A DNA stretch of 64,000 nt from Mesorhizobium neociceri (lineage in GTDB: Bacteria; Pseudomonadota; Alphaproteobacteria; Rhizobiales; Rhizobiaceae). The DNA is taken from contig NZ_JACDTY010000003.1 of NCBI RefSeq assembly GCF_013520985.1, positions 310,001 to 374,000 on the forward strand, read 5' to 3'. Position 1 is the first letter of the stretch. The number at the start of each line of letters is the position of its first letter. The translations under genes were made by a program, and so were the position numbers. Below the pieces are notes generated by a model, which had not been told where the DNA came from, made no database searches, and worked only from the letters and a program-made list of their open reading frames with translations. Of this stretch, positions 10,301 through 18,016 are shown one piece after another.

Positions 10301-13300
10301 CTCCAGGGTCACAGCGACAAGCTCGTCCAGGATCGCGCGACGCTGTCGAAGGCTCTCGAGGATGACCTCGCCAAGCTGGCGGAGAGCCGCTCCAGCATCG
10401 ACGGACTGGTCGCCGGCCAGGTCGAGAAGCTGGCCGAAGGCCGCGACATCCTCAAGCGCGCCCTGGAAGCCGACTTGCAGAAGCTGTCGGCAAGCCGCGG
10501 CGAGGTCGACGACATCATCGCCGGCCATGTCGGCAAGCTGGCCGAAGGCCGCAACATGCTGACCCAGGCGCTGGAAGGCGACCTGGCAAAGCTCGCCGAC
10601 GCACGCAACGACGTCGACCGCTCGCTGTCGGGCCATATCGACCAGATCGCCGCCAGAAGCACCGATATCTCGGCGGCTATCGCAGCCGATGTCGAGAAGA
10701 TCGAGCAGGCCTTCAGCAAGCAGACCGGCATCATCGAGGAGCGCGCCGGAACGATGGAGCGCGCGCTGTCGGTGGGGGTCGACAATGTCCGCAACGTGCT
10801 GGAAAAGAGCGCCGTCTTCGTTGCCGGCGCGCTGCGCGAGAAGGTGATGGAAGTCACCAGCGCCCTGCACGAACAGGCGGGTGCCGCCTTCAGCGATGCC
10901 GACCGCAAGATCGCCGAGCGCGCCGAGCAGACGTCGGCTGCGCTGCTGGCCCGGGCCGAAGACATTGCCCGCACCTTCGAGGACGCGGATCGTCGCCTGC
11001 ACGCACGTGCCGAGGACACAACGAGCGCCTTGCTTGCCCGGGCCGAGGATACGACGAGCGCTCTGCTTGCCCGGCACGACGAGACGTCGAGCTCGCTGCT
11101 CGCCCGCGCCGAAGAGACGGCCGGACGGCTGGCTGCCCGCGCCGGCGAAATCGCCGGTACGTTCGACGCCGCCGACCAGAAGCTGGTTGCCCGTGCGGTC
11201 GAGACAGCGCAGTCGCTCGCCGATCGCGCCGGCGACATCCTGCGCAACTTCGAGGGTGCCGACCAGCGGCTGAGCATGCGCATCGGCGAATCCGCCGAAG
11301 CGCTTGCCGCCCGCGCCTCGGACCTCGGCCACATCTTCGACGCCGCCGACCAGCAGCTGATCTCGCGCATTGCCGAGGGTTCCGATGCGCTGTCGGCCCG
11401 CGCCACCGAGATCAGCCGCATCTTCGACGAAGCCGATCACCGCCTGGTGTCGCGCATCGCCGACTCCACCTCGACGATCGGCGAGCATGCCGACAACATT
11501 GTCGGCGCCTTCGCCAGCACCGAGCAGCGGGTTGCCGAACGTGCGCGCCAGACCGGCCAGGAACTCGCCGTCCACGCCCGCGAGATGGAGCAGGCTCTGG
11601 CCGGCGCCGACGAGCGGCTGGCCGCGAGCGTTGCTGCCGCAACCACCCGCGTAGAGGAACAGGTCGCGAGTGTCGAAAACCGCCTCGCCTATACCACCGA
11701 GACGATGGGTCAGAAGCTCAACGAGCAAGTGTCGAGTGCCGAGGCTCAACTGATCTCGCGCGCCAACACGATTGCGGAGACCTTCACCGCGGTTGGCCAG
11801 CACATCGGCCAGAGCACCAACGACGCAGCCAAGACCATCGGCACCAACACCCGCGAGCTCAACACGATGCTGGCGGCGCGTTCGGCCGAGATGTCGAAAA
11901 TCCTCGACGAAACCGCGCGGCCGCTGGTCGAGCGCTTCGCCCAGGGCGGCTCGGAACTGCAAAAGAGCATGGAAGAGGTCACCGAACGCGCCACCGAGAA
12001 GCTGCGCAGCGAAAACGCCGCCCTCGTCAACGCGCTCGCCAGCCGCACGGCCGAAACGCTGTCGGCCGTCGAAGGCGCGCGCTCGTCGCTCGCCGACAGT
12101 GTCGCCGATCTCATCGGCCGCATGAGCGTCTCCAGCTCGCAGCTCGGTGAGCTGATCGAGCAGGCGGCGGTCAATCTCGGCCAGGTCGACGAACGTCTCA
12201 GCGGCAGCACGCAAAGCTTCGCGGCGACCACCGAAAAGGCGGCGCAGACCTTCGCCAGCTCGGCCCGCCTGGTCGATTCGAACACGACGCGGCTTACCGA
12301 ACTGTCGTCTTCGACGCTGCGCGAGGTCGCCTCGATCGCCACCAAGTTCGACGAACACAGCCGTCTGCTGTCGTCGGCTTCCGACCTGCTGAGTTCGGCG
12401 CAGAGCAATCTCGAACACACGCTGGAGAGGCAGTCGTCGCTGGAAGATCTCGCCGTCGGCCTGGTCAAGAAGTCGGAAGACCTCGAGAAGGTGATGCGTT
12501 CGTTCGAGAGCCTTGTCGGCCAGACGATGCAGAATGCCGAAGGCAGGACGCTGGCATCCGCCGACAAGATCCGCATCGCCATTGCGGAAGTGGTCGATTC
12601 GGCAACCAACCGGTTCGCCGATGCGACCGAGGAGATGCGGCGCACCGCAAGCTCGATCAAGAGCGAGCTCGACCTCACACGCGCCGAGCTCAAGAAGGGC
12701 GTCATCGAGATGCCGGAAGAGGCCAAGGAATCGACTTCGGCGATCCGCCGTGCCGTTTCCGAGCAGATCAACGCGCTCAAGGAACTTTCGGATATCGTTG
12801 CGAAATCGGGCCGCGGTGGTGGCGACACTTCCGAGCCCCGTAATTTGCGCCCGGCTCCTCAGGCGCCGGTCCAGCGCCCGGCCGAGCCTGTACGCCGCCC
12901 GCCGACGGCGCCCCAGCCGGAGCGCCCGGCACCGCAGGCGCCGCTCGGCGGCCTGCGTGGCACGCTCGATATCGAACGGCCCGCCGAAGCACCGCGCCAG
13001 CGCGACGCCAATGCCCGCACGCCGCAAGGTGGCTGGGTGCGCGACCTCCTGACCGGGGCGTCGCGCGAGGAGGAAGTCGCCAGGCCGGCGGCGCCCGCGG
13101 AAGCAGCGCGCGCCACACCCGCCCAGCGTTCGCCTTTGCATGTCATGGAGTCGCTCAACTCGCTCTCCGTCGACATTGCGCGGGCGATCGACCATGACGC
13201 CTCGATCGAGCTGTGGAACCGCTACCGGCGCGGCGAACGTGACGTGTTCACGCGCCGCCTCTACACGCTGAAGGGCCAGCAGACCTTTGACGAAATCCGT

Positions 13301-13483
13301 CGCAAATATCAGGGAGAGGCGGAGTTCCGCGCTGCCGTCGACCGCTATTGCGACGATTTCGAGAAACTGCTCAAGGACGTCTCGCGCAACGACCGCGACA
13401 ACATCATGGCGCAGACCTACCTGACGTCGGACACCGGCAAGGTCTACACCATGCTGGCCCATGCGAGCGGCCGTTTGCACTGA
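7391..13483 (+). CDS. Giant coiled-coil membrane protein, resembling the growth-pole-ring/TipN group
   Basis: A 2030-residue protein. Residues 1-120 are hydrophilic and disordered-looking. Two membrane helices lie at about 127-150 and 168-190. From about residue 200 to 1780 the protein is almost wholly Ala/Glu/Leu/Arg-rich coiled coil containing tandem repeats with a 29-residue period, some units being 36 residues. A Pro-rich linker (about 1800-1905) precedes a conserved-looking C-terminal domain of about 110 residues starting near VMESLNSLSVDIARAID. Size, paired N-terminal membrane helices and long coiled coil recall Agrobacterium GPR, a very large TipN-like protein forming a ring at the growing pole. 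That identity is inference. It is transcribed alone and ends at a strong terminator. Confidence 0.88.
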   Translation: MAKKPTTTRTLDSDVARELEKALDLDLSGDGSGDLDIAASMEDLEAQISQAADELAREGRTQKPAPTQSAPVQQNQSATPAAKPAELRPVESRNSSQPAGFKPANDDRQKDYKTLLHSLNRRASSTIYWVVAFVSLAWIAGAGGLANLLFGPSIWKIRTFDQLLARPELIGLAIAAIIPVVLFWAFAAMIRRAQEMRIAAQSMTEVAFRLAEPENLAQDRVMMIGQAVRREVAAMGEGIERTLARAVELETLVHSEVNQIERSYSENESRIRSLVDGLGSEREAVVTHAERVRASITGAHETLKDEIGAASDIIRDSILNASTKLSMTITNSGDTLIDRINESSMSIFDQVEGRLDTITDRLSTSGEAFASLLDTRIAKLTDTTDGLTRSLTDLLDDRTTGMVSLLGGAARTLSSEFESSLSGIERTLAERGQALISEFQTRAEALDTGTQKLNAALEARARQINETLVERAREIAHTFAESKDHLSAMIDQGKTQIGADMADIVSSTSSMLEARASDFAGRMEAARHVVSRSFDTDIQRLADARVGIEEAVENHSRKLSESRERMAAAMQADLAKFAEGRAGIDAAVTNQVQKLAEGRNLISRALEEDLRKVNESRAAIDASVGSHLERLEEGRNRLNLALHEDSGKLVQARTIIDEMVAGHVGKLAEGRNILSRALEADLGKLADSRVSIDGLVAGQVEKIAEGRAILTKALENDIIGIKGVIENHSAKLAEDRTELSKALENDLSGIRGLLSDHSNRLADDRGLLSQTLEADLAKLAESRSSIDGLVAGQVEKLAEGRDILKRALEADINTIKGAIVGHSDRVAEERSQLSKALEADLQNVNTLIADHTSRLVQDRSTLSQALQDDLHNVNGIMADHQNRLVQDRSALSKALEDDIAKLAESRSSIDGLVAGQVEKLAEGRDILKRALEADLNTIRSAIVDQSQKLTENRGEFARVLEADLENVNSLLQGHSDKLVQDRATLSKALEDDLAKLAESRSSIDGLVAGQVEKLAEGRDILKRALEADLQKLSASRGEVDDIIAGHVGKLAEGRNMLTQALEGDLAKLADARNDVDRSLSGHIDQIAARSTDISAAIAADVEKIEQAFSKQTGIIEERAGTMERALSVGVDNVRNVLEKSAVFVAGALREKVMEVTSALHEQAGAAFSDADRKIAERAEQTSAALLARAEDIARTFEDADRRLHARAEDTTSALLARAEDTTSALLARHDETSSSLLARAEETAGRLAARAGEIAGTFDAADQKLVARAVETAQSLADRAGDILRNFEGADQRLSMRIGESAEALAARASDLGHIFDAADQQLISRIAEGSDALSARATEISRIFDEADHRLVSRIADSTSTIGEHADNIVGAFASTEQRVAERARQTGQELAVHAREMEQALAGADERLAASVAAATTRVEEQVASVENRLAYTTETMGQKLNEQVSSAEAQLISRANTIAETFTAVGQHIGQSTNDAAKTIGTNTRELNTMLAARSAEMSKILDETARPLVERFAQGGSELQKSMEEVTERATEKLRSENAALVNALASRTAETLSAVEGARSSLADSVADLIGRMSVSSSQLGELIEQAAVNLGQVDERLSGSTQSFAATTEKAAQTFASSARLVDSNTTRLTELSSSTLREVASIATKFDEHSRLLSSASDLLSSAQSNLEHTLERQSSLEDLAVGLVKKSEDLEKVMRSFESLVGQTMQNAEGRTLASADKIRIAIAEVVDSATNRFADATEEMRRTASSIKSELDLTRAELKKGVIEMPEEAKESTSAIRRAVSEQINALKELSDIVAKSGRGGGDTSEPRNLRPAPQAPVQRPAEPVRRPPTAPQPERPAPQAPLGGLRGTLDIERPAEAPRQRDANARTPQGGWVRDLLTGASREEEVARPAAPAEAARATPAQRSPLHVMESLNSLSVDIARAIDHDASIELWNRYRRGERDVFTRRLYTLKGQQTFDEIRRKYQGEAEFRAAVDRYCDDFEKLLKDVSRNDRDNIMAQTYLTSDTGKVYTMLAHASGRLH
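9169..10620 (+). repeat. Coding tandem repeats, 29-residue period (first array)
   Basis: Inside the giant gene the protein runs through successive units that share the pattern LExDL...KLAExRxxLxxA. Most are 29 residues long, while units containing the SRSSIDGLVAGQVEKLAEG block are 36, exactly one heptad longer. Three of the long units are almost identical in DNA as well, beginning at 9722, 10091 and 10373. That suggests recent duplication or gene conversion within the gene. Confidence 0.85.
11150..11510 (+). repeat. Coding tandem repeats, 29-residue period (second array)
   Basis: Four or so further units with the pattern xxxFDxADQxLxxRxxExxxxLxxRAxxI lie here, each 29 residues (87 bases). 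They differ in sequence from the first array but keep the same period, so the repeat length looks structurally fixed. Confidence 0.75.
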
Positions 13484-13501
13484 CGGCGGCGGCTACGGAA
13501 C

Positions 13502-13530
13502 AAAAAAGGCGGGCTTGGCCCGCCTTTTTT
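13502..13530 (+). terminator. Rho-independent terminator of the giant repeat-protein gene
   Basis: A GC-rich hairpin with arms GGCGGGC and GCCCGCC, flanked by an A run and followed by six T residues, starts 19 bases after the stop codon at 13483. The A and T runs make it usable in both directions. Confidence 0.92.
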
Positions 13531-13640
13531 GTTCAGGCCAGGTTCGTGTCACTGCAGGAAAAGATCACAATCTGTCGACGCTGCCCCCTCATCCGCCTGC
13601 CGGCACCTTCTCCCCTATAGTGACGGGGAGAAGGTGGCTG

Positions 13641-14967
13641 TGTCCGACCCGGATAGATAGGTAACGGAATGGACCGATAGCATAGGTGACAGTTTTCTCC
13701 CTCGCCGGAGGACCGGCGATGGTTTGGCGAGAGACTGGCATCATGGACGAGCGGCTTCGGTTTGTTGTGGAGTGCCTTGCTGGGGATGAGACGATGACGG
13801 CGCTTTGTGCGGCCTACGGGATCTCACGCAAGAACGGCTATAAATGGCTAGGACGCTATCGGGCATTGGGTCCGGAAGGTTTGCACGATCTGCCGCGAGC
13901 ACCGCTCAATCATGGCCGTGCGACAGCTCAGGATCTGGTTGAGCGGATCGTCGCGGCCAAGGAGACGCATCCGCTGTGGGGTCCCAAGAAGATCGTGGCA
14001 CGGCTCAGGCGCACGGCTCCCGAGTTCATGTGGCCGTCGGCCTCGACGGTCGGTGCGATCCTTGCGCGGCATGGGCTTGTCAACGCCCGCAGGCGACCAC
14101 GGCTGCGGGCCTGCGGCAATGGACCCTGGCCAAAGCCGCTGGAGCCGAACGCGGTGTGGACCGGCGATCACAAGGGCTGGTTCAGAACTGCTGACGGATG
14201 GCGTTGCGAGCCCTTGACGGTGATGGATGCATCAAGCCGCTACCTCCTGGCGCTCGAAGCGACGGGATCGACGGCGGATGCCGAGGCGTGGCCGGTGTTC
14301 GAACGGCTGTTTGAGGAGCGCGGCCTGCCGGATCGGTTCAGAAGCGACAACGGCCCACCCTTCGCATCGGCCGGCGTCACCGGGCTGACGCCGCTTGTCG
14401 TGCGCTTCATCAAGCTCGGCATCACGCTGGAGCGGATCGCACCTGGCAAGCCGCAGCAGAATGGACGCCACGAGCGCTTTCATCTGACCATGTTGCCAAT
14501 GGCCGAGGCGCCGCAGGCCAACAGAGTGGCCCAAGGCCAGGCCTTCGAGGCCTTCCGGCACAGCTATAATGAGGAGCGGCCGCATGAGGCACTCGGCATG
14601 GATACGCCCGCCCAGCATTACCGCCCCTCGCAGCGCGCCATGCCAAGAACGCCACCAGAGCCCGATTATCCGGCCGAGGCTGCGGTCCGCCGCGTACGCC
14701 ACAATGGCGAGATCCGGTGGAATGGCGGCTTCATCTATGTCTCGCAAGCATTGGCGGGCGAACCGGTCGCTGCCTCAGAGACCGAGGATGGACAATGGGC
14801 GCTCTCCTTCCATGCCCATCCACTCGGCATCATCGACACAAGGCGTATGAAGCTTGTCCGCCGCAGCGCCGCGCCAATCAAACCGCTTGGCGCTGCGACG
14901 GACGCATAGGGGGAGAAGTGTTACCTATGTATCCGGTTCAAAGTGTTACCCATCTATCGGCTGGACA
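13641..14967 (+). mobile_element. Complete IS481-family insertion sequence
   Basis: The 1327-base element has imperfect terminal inverted repeats of about 55 bases, both starting TGTCC. The left end reads TGTCCGACCCGGATAGATAG, and the right end, read inward, starts TGTCCAGCCGATAGATGGG; each then carries two further copies of an ATAGGT(A/G)AC-like motif. The flanking bases GCTG (13637-13640 and 14968-14971) form a 4-bp target-site duplication. One intact transposase gene fills it. The intact ends, intact gene and preserved duplication suggest a recent insertion. Confidence 0.92.
13719..14909 (+). CDS. IS481-family transposase
   Basis: A 396-residue DDE recombinase. The N-terminal third is a helix-turn-helix region (CAAYGISRKNGYKWLGRY), followed by an integrase core. 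Acidic residues fall in VWTGDHKGW, RFRSDNGPPF and NGRHERFH, giving a full DDE triad. GGAGGA at 13707-13712 supports the ATG at 13719; the frame is open further upstream to a GTG at 13686, but that lies inside the terminal repeat. The C-terminal 70 residues resemble the mini-beta domain seen in this family. The gene appears functional. Confidence 0.93.
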   Translation: MVWRETGIMDERLRFVVECLAGDETMTALCAAYGISRKNGYKWLGRYRALGPEGLHDLPRAPLNHGRATAQDLVERIVAAKETHPLWGPKKIVARLRRTAPEFMWPSASTVGAILARHGLVNARRRPRLRACGNGPWPKPLEPNAVWTGDHKGWFRTADGWRCEPLTVMDASSRYLLALEATGSTADAEAWPVFERLFEERGLPDRFRSDNGPPFASAGVTGLTPLVVRFIKLGITLERIAPGKPQQNGRHERFHLTMLPMAEAPQANRVAQGQAFEAFRHSYNEERPHEALGMDTPAQHYRPSQRAMPRTPPEPDYPAEAAVRRVRHNGEIRWNGGFIYVSQALAGEPVAASETEDGQWALSFHAHPLGIIDTRRMKLVRRSAAPIKPLGAATDA

Positions 14968-15129
14968 GCTGGCCGCAACGCCGGCACTCTTCCTGCGACG
15001 CCGGTGATTGGCGAAGCAATCTGCGCAGGCCTCTTTCTCCCCGTCACTATACGGGGAGAAATGCCCGGCAGGGCAATGAGGGGCGGCGCGAACCGAAGAT
15101 CTTAAGTCGATGCGTCGTCCGCTCGGCTA

Positions 15130-15771
15130 TCAGATCACCGAGTCCGTCCAGCGCACGATATCCTTCGCCGCCTCACCGAAGGCGCTGTCGAGCGCGCTGA
15201 CATAGGCCGGATTGCCGCTGCCCGAGACGGGAGCGGATGCGGTGAAGCTCTTCGACGCCCGCACCTCGCCGTTGCGGTCGTTCAGGATGCGTACGAAGAG
15301 ATTGACCTCGGCGTGCTCGCCGCCGTTGACGCGGACTTCGAAGGAGCGGACCTCGACGATCACCTGATAGTCGATCGCCAGCCCCTCGCCCGGCTTGCCG
15401 ACGCCGGCAAAGCTGCCTGAGCGCTGGAAGGTTTCGGCGAGCCTGGCCTGCACGATCAGCGGCAGCCGGTCGGCCCATTGCGCGCCCTTGAGATACTGGA
15501 TCGAGCGGTCGGACGGCTTGATGACGATGTTCTGGCTGTCCAGCGCCTTGAGCGCGGAAGGCTGGGCGATCAGGATCTGGCGGCGGCTGTGGCCATGCGC
15601 GTCGATCGACGGAGCGGACAGCTCGAACGTATCGAGTGGCGCCGGTTTGCCTCCCAATGCCGCGCAACCGGCCAGCGTCAAGCCAAGCAAAACGACAGCA
15701 GATTTATACCCACCCAAGCTGAACGTCACGCGCGATCCCCGTTGTCCCCGGATCGTAAGACCAACCCGCAT
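15130..15771 (-). CDS. ABC-type transport auxiliary lipoprotein (PqiC/MlaB-operon type)
   Basis: A protein of up to 213 residues with a lipobox LAGC at positions 33-36 of the longest form. An in-frame GTG at 15726, preceded by GGGGA, would give a more usual signal with the cysteine at residue 21, and may be the true start. The body (TFELSAP..., LKGAQWADRLPLIVQARLAETF) matches the auxiliary lipoprotein family linked to MCE transport systems. It is the last gene of the permease-ATPase-MCE-lipoprotein operon and should sit in the periplasm, anchored in a membrane, to help phospholipid movement between the two membranes. Confidence 0.88.
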   Translation of the reverse strand: MRVGLTIRGQRGSRVTFSLGGYKSAVVLLGLTLAGCAALGGKPAPLDTFELSAPSIDAHGHSRRQILIAQPSALKALDSQNIVIKPSDRSIQYLKGAQWADRLPLIVQARLAETFQRSGSFAGVGKPGEGLAIDYQVIVEVRSFEVRVNGGEHAEVNLFVRILNDRNGEVRASKSFTASAPVSGSGNPAYVSALDSAFGEAAKDIVRWTDSVI

Positions 15772-15808
15772 TCGCGGTTCAACTTCTTGCGGCGGGCGGC
15801 GGCCGAAG

Positions 15809-17182
15809 TCAACGCCGTGCCCTGCCGTCGAACTGCCGGACCTCGCCGTCGCCGCCCGACAAGATGCGCTGCGGGTTGCGGCTGAGATCGGTCACCGCCT
15901 CTTCGATGCGGCTGATCGAACGTCGGCTGTCTTGGACCAGCGCTTCGACATTCGACAGACCCTGGCCCGAGAAGCGCGCCAGATTGTCGGTGATGGTGCC
16001 AAGCCGCGCGTTCAGCGTGTCGGCGACCTGCTTGAACGATTTCAGCGTATCCCTGGCATCGGCCATGACGCCATCCGCCTGGCCCGATCCAAGCAGCGTG
16101 TCGACCCTTTTCAGAATGCCATCGACGCGCACCGAGGCATCGTTGAGGCGCTGCGCCAGCTGTTTGGCGTCCTTGATCGTCTCGTCGATATCGTCGGCCC
16201 GGTCGGCGAACTTGTCGGTCACCACGGCGATATCGGCGGCGGCCTTGTCGGCGTTTTCGCTCGCCTTTCTTATGTTGGCGAGCGCGGTGCGAACCTCGGC
16301 TGGATCGATGCCGTCGAGGACGCCGTCGACCTTGGCCAGCGTGCCTTGCGTTCGCGTGGCGAAATCATTGACCGACCCGACAGCCGTATCGACGTTCTTG
16401 ATCACGCCGTCGAGCTGGCCGCTGGTCTCCTTCAGATTGGCGGTGACGGTGTTCACATTGGCGACGATGCTCTTGATCTGGTCCTTGTCGACGGCATTGA
16501 GCAGGCCTTCGGCGGCCTTCAGCGTGCCGTCAAGCTTGCCGGAAACACCCTTCAACTCGTCCGCCAGCGCACTGACACTGGACAGGAACTTGTCGATGCC
16601 GTCGGCATTCTTGGCCAGCGCATCGGAGAATGTCTGGGCGTTCTTGACCGTCTGGGTCAGCGGCCCGCGCACATCCTTGGTAAAGCCTTCGAGATCCGAA
16701 AGCACCTTGTCGGCGCGGGTGAAGATGTTCTGCGCGGTCTGCAGCAGATTGTTGACGGCAGAGGGGTTGGCGACGATCTCGGCAGTCCTGCCTTCCTTTT
16801 CCGCCTCTTCAAGCAGGTTCGGTTCCTTGGGATTGGCGCCCTTCAATTCGATGTTGACCTGGCCGGCAAGGCTGGCGATGCCGATATCGGCCTGCGTCGA
16901 TTTGGTAAGCGGCGTCGTCTTGTCGATCTCGGTGGTGGCAATGGCGGCATTCGGATCATTGCGGTCGAAGTAGACGCGCTTGACCACACCGACCTTGACG
17001 CCGTTGAACAGCACCAGACTGCCGGGGCCGAGGCCTGAGGCCGAACCCTGAATGCGCACGCGCAGCTGCGCCGTCTCGCCGCGATCGCCGATCTGGGCGG
17101 TCCAATAGACGAACGCGAAGGCCGCCAGGATCGCAGCCAAGGTGAAAATGCCGACAATTACGTAGTTGGCTCTGGTTTCCAT
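15809..17182 (-). CDS. MCE/MlaD-family lipid-binding protein
   Basis: A 457-residue protein with one N-terminal membrane helix (about residues 7-26, YVIVGIFTLAAILAAFAFVY). An MCE domain follows (GSASGLGPGSLVLFNGVKVG, near residues 45-65). A long helical region of about 300 residues then repeats a motif like ADKxLxDLxxxxKxVxxPL. MCE proteins form hexameric rings that pass lipids through a central pore; long helical tails form needle-like tunnels in relatives such as PqiB and YebT. It lies 14 bases after the ATPase gene in the Mla-type operon. Confidence 0.93.
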   Translation of the reverse strand: METRANYVIVGIFTLAAILAAFAFVYWTAQIGDRGETAQLRVRIQGSASGLGPGSLVLFNGVKVGVVKRVYFDRNDPNAAIATTEIDKTTPLTKSTQADIGIASLAGQVNIELKGANPKEPNLLEEAEKEGRTAEIVANPSAVNNLLQTAQNIFTRADKVLSDLEGFTKDVRGPLTQTVKNAQTFSDALAKNADGIDKFLSSVSALADELKGVSGKLDGTLKAAEGLLNAVDKDQIKSIVANVNTVTANLKETSGQLDGVIKNVDTAVGSVNDFATRTQGTLAKVDGVLDGIDPAEVRTALANIRKASENADKAAADIAVVTDKFADRADDIDETIKDAKQLAQRLNDASVRVDGILKRVDTLLGSGQADGVMADARDTLKSFKQVADTLNARLGTITDNLARFSGQGLSNVEALVQDSRRSISRIEEAVTDLSRNPQRILSGGDGEVRQFDGRARR

Positions 17183-17196
17183 TGCCCCACTTATGG

Positions 17197-18015
17197 CTAT
17201 GCGCGCGCGGCGAGATCAAGTTGCCGGGCGCGTTTTCCGCGGAAATAGGATTTTACCCACGGCTCCTCGCTCTTCAGCATGTCGTCGATCGTGCCTTCGA
17301 CCAGGATTTTCTTGTTGCCGAGCACCGCCACCCGATCACAGGCGGTAAACAGCGTGTCGAGATCGTGCGTCACCATGTAGACTGTCAGGTCCATCGTATC
17401 GCGCAGCTTGACCACCAATTCGTCGAACTCGGACGCGCTGATCGGATCAAGGCCGGATGTCGGCTCATCGAGGAAGACAATGTCGGGGTCGAGCGCCAGC
17501 GCCCGCGCCAGCGCAGCGCGCTTGATCATGCCGCCCGACAGCTCCGAGGGAAATTTTTGCGCCGCGTCCGGCGGCAGGCCGACCAGCTCGATCTTGAGCA
17601 AGGCCAGCTCATCCATCAGCTTCCTCGGCAAATCGAGATATTCACGCATCGGTACCTGCACGTTTTCCTGCACGGTGAGCGCCGAAAACAGCGCGCCATG
17701 CTGGAAAAGCACGCCAAGGCGCATGTCGACGCGCAACCGTTCGATATCGCTCGCCTTGTCGACATCGACGCCGAACAGCTTGATCGTGCCGGACTGCTTG
17801 TGAAGCAGGCCGAGAATAGTGCGTAGCAGCACCGATTTGCCGGCGCCCGAGGCGCCGACGAAACCGAGGATTTCGCCGCGCTTGATGTCGAGCGCCAGTT
17901 TGTCGAGGATCAGCTTGTCGTCCAGCGAGACAGTAACGTCGCGCACGGAGAGCACGATATCGCTTTCGTCCGTTCCCTGCTCCGCCTTGATCCCGCTTGA
18001 GCTCTTACCCATCAT
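17197..18015 (-). CDS. ABC transporter ATP-binding protein, MlaF type
   Basis: A 272-residue ATPase. It has Walker A GASGAGKS, the signature LSGGM (the MlaF form of LSGGQ) and Walker B DIVFLDEPTSGLD, followed by the switch histidine in MVTHDLDT. The MRLGVLFQHGALF segment is typical of MlaF. The start is 1 base beyond the permease stop, so translation is coupled. With the permease and MCE protein it should form an inner-membrane lipid transporter for outer-membrane lipid asymmetry or lipid uptake. Confidence 0.94.
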   Translation of the reverse strand: MMGKSSSGIKAEQGTDESDIVLSVRDVTVSLDDKLILDKLALDIKRGEILGFVGASGAGKSVLLRTILGLLHKQSGTIKLFGVDVDKASDIERLRVDMRLGVLFQHGALFSALTVQENVQVPMREYLDLPRKLMDELALLKIELVGLPPDAAQKFPSELSGGMIKRAALARALALDPDIVFLDEPTSGLDPISASEFDELVVKLRDTMDLTVYMVTHDLDTLFTACDRVAVLGNKKILVEGTIDDMLKSEEPWVKSYFRGKRARQLDLAARA

Positions 18016-18016
18016 G

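Larger units (their letters stand above)
13584..15084. repeat. RIME-like palindromic intergenic element, interrupted by an insertion sequence
   Basis: The left part (13584-13640) and right part (14968-15084) are imperfect inverted copies of each other. Both contain CCCCTCAT, a GCCGGC-type block, and the palindrome CTCCCC...ACTATA...GGGGAGAA. Removing the insertion and one copy of its target duplication restores an element of about 170 bases. It resembles the long palindromic elements at 40688 and 42707 in layout (CCTTCTCCCC arms, CCCCTCATCC blocks) but is a distinct subtype. Confidence 0.75.

Noticed and set aside
9169..10620. CRISPR-like array
   Set aside because: The repeats are in frame with a 29- or 36-residue period, vary in sequence, and have no unique spacers; they encode coiled coil.
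7457..13480. Two very long open frames (828 and 1084 residues) on the minus strand opposite the giant repeat gene
   Set aside because: They are the complement of GC-rich coding sequence with few stops. They have no ribosome sites or family motifs, while the plus-strand protein has membrane helices, a repeat period and a terminator.
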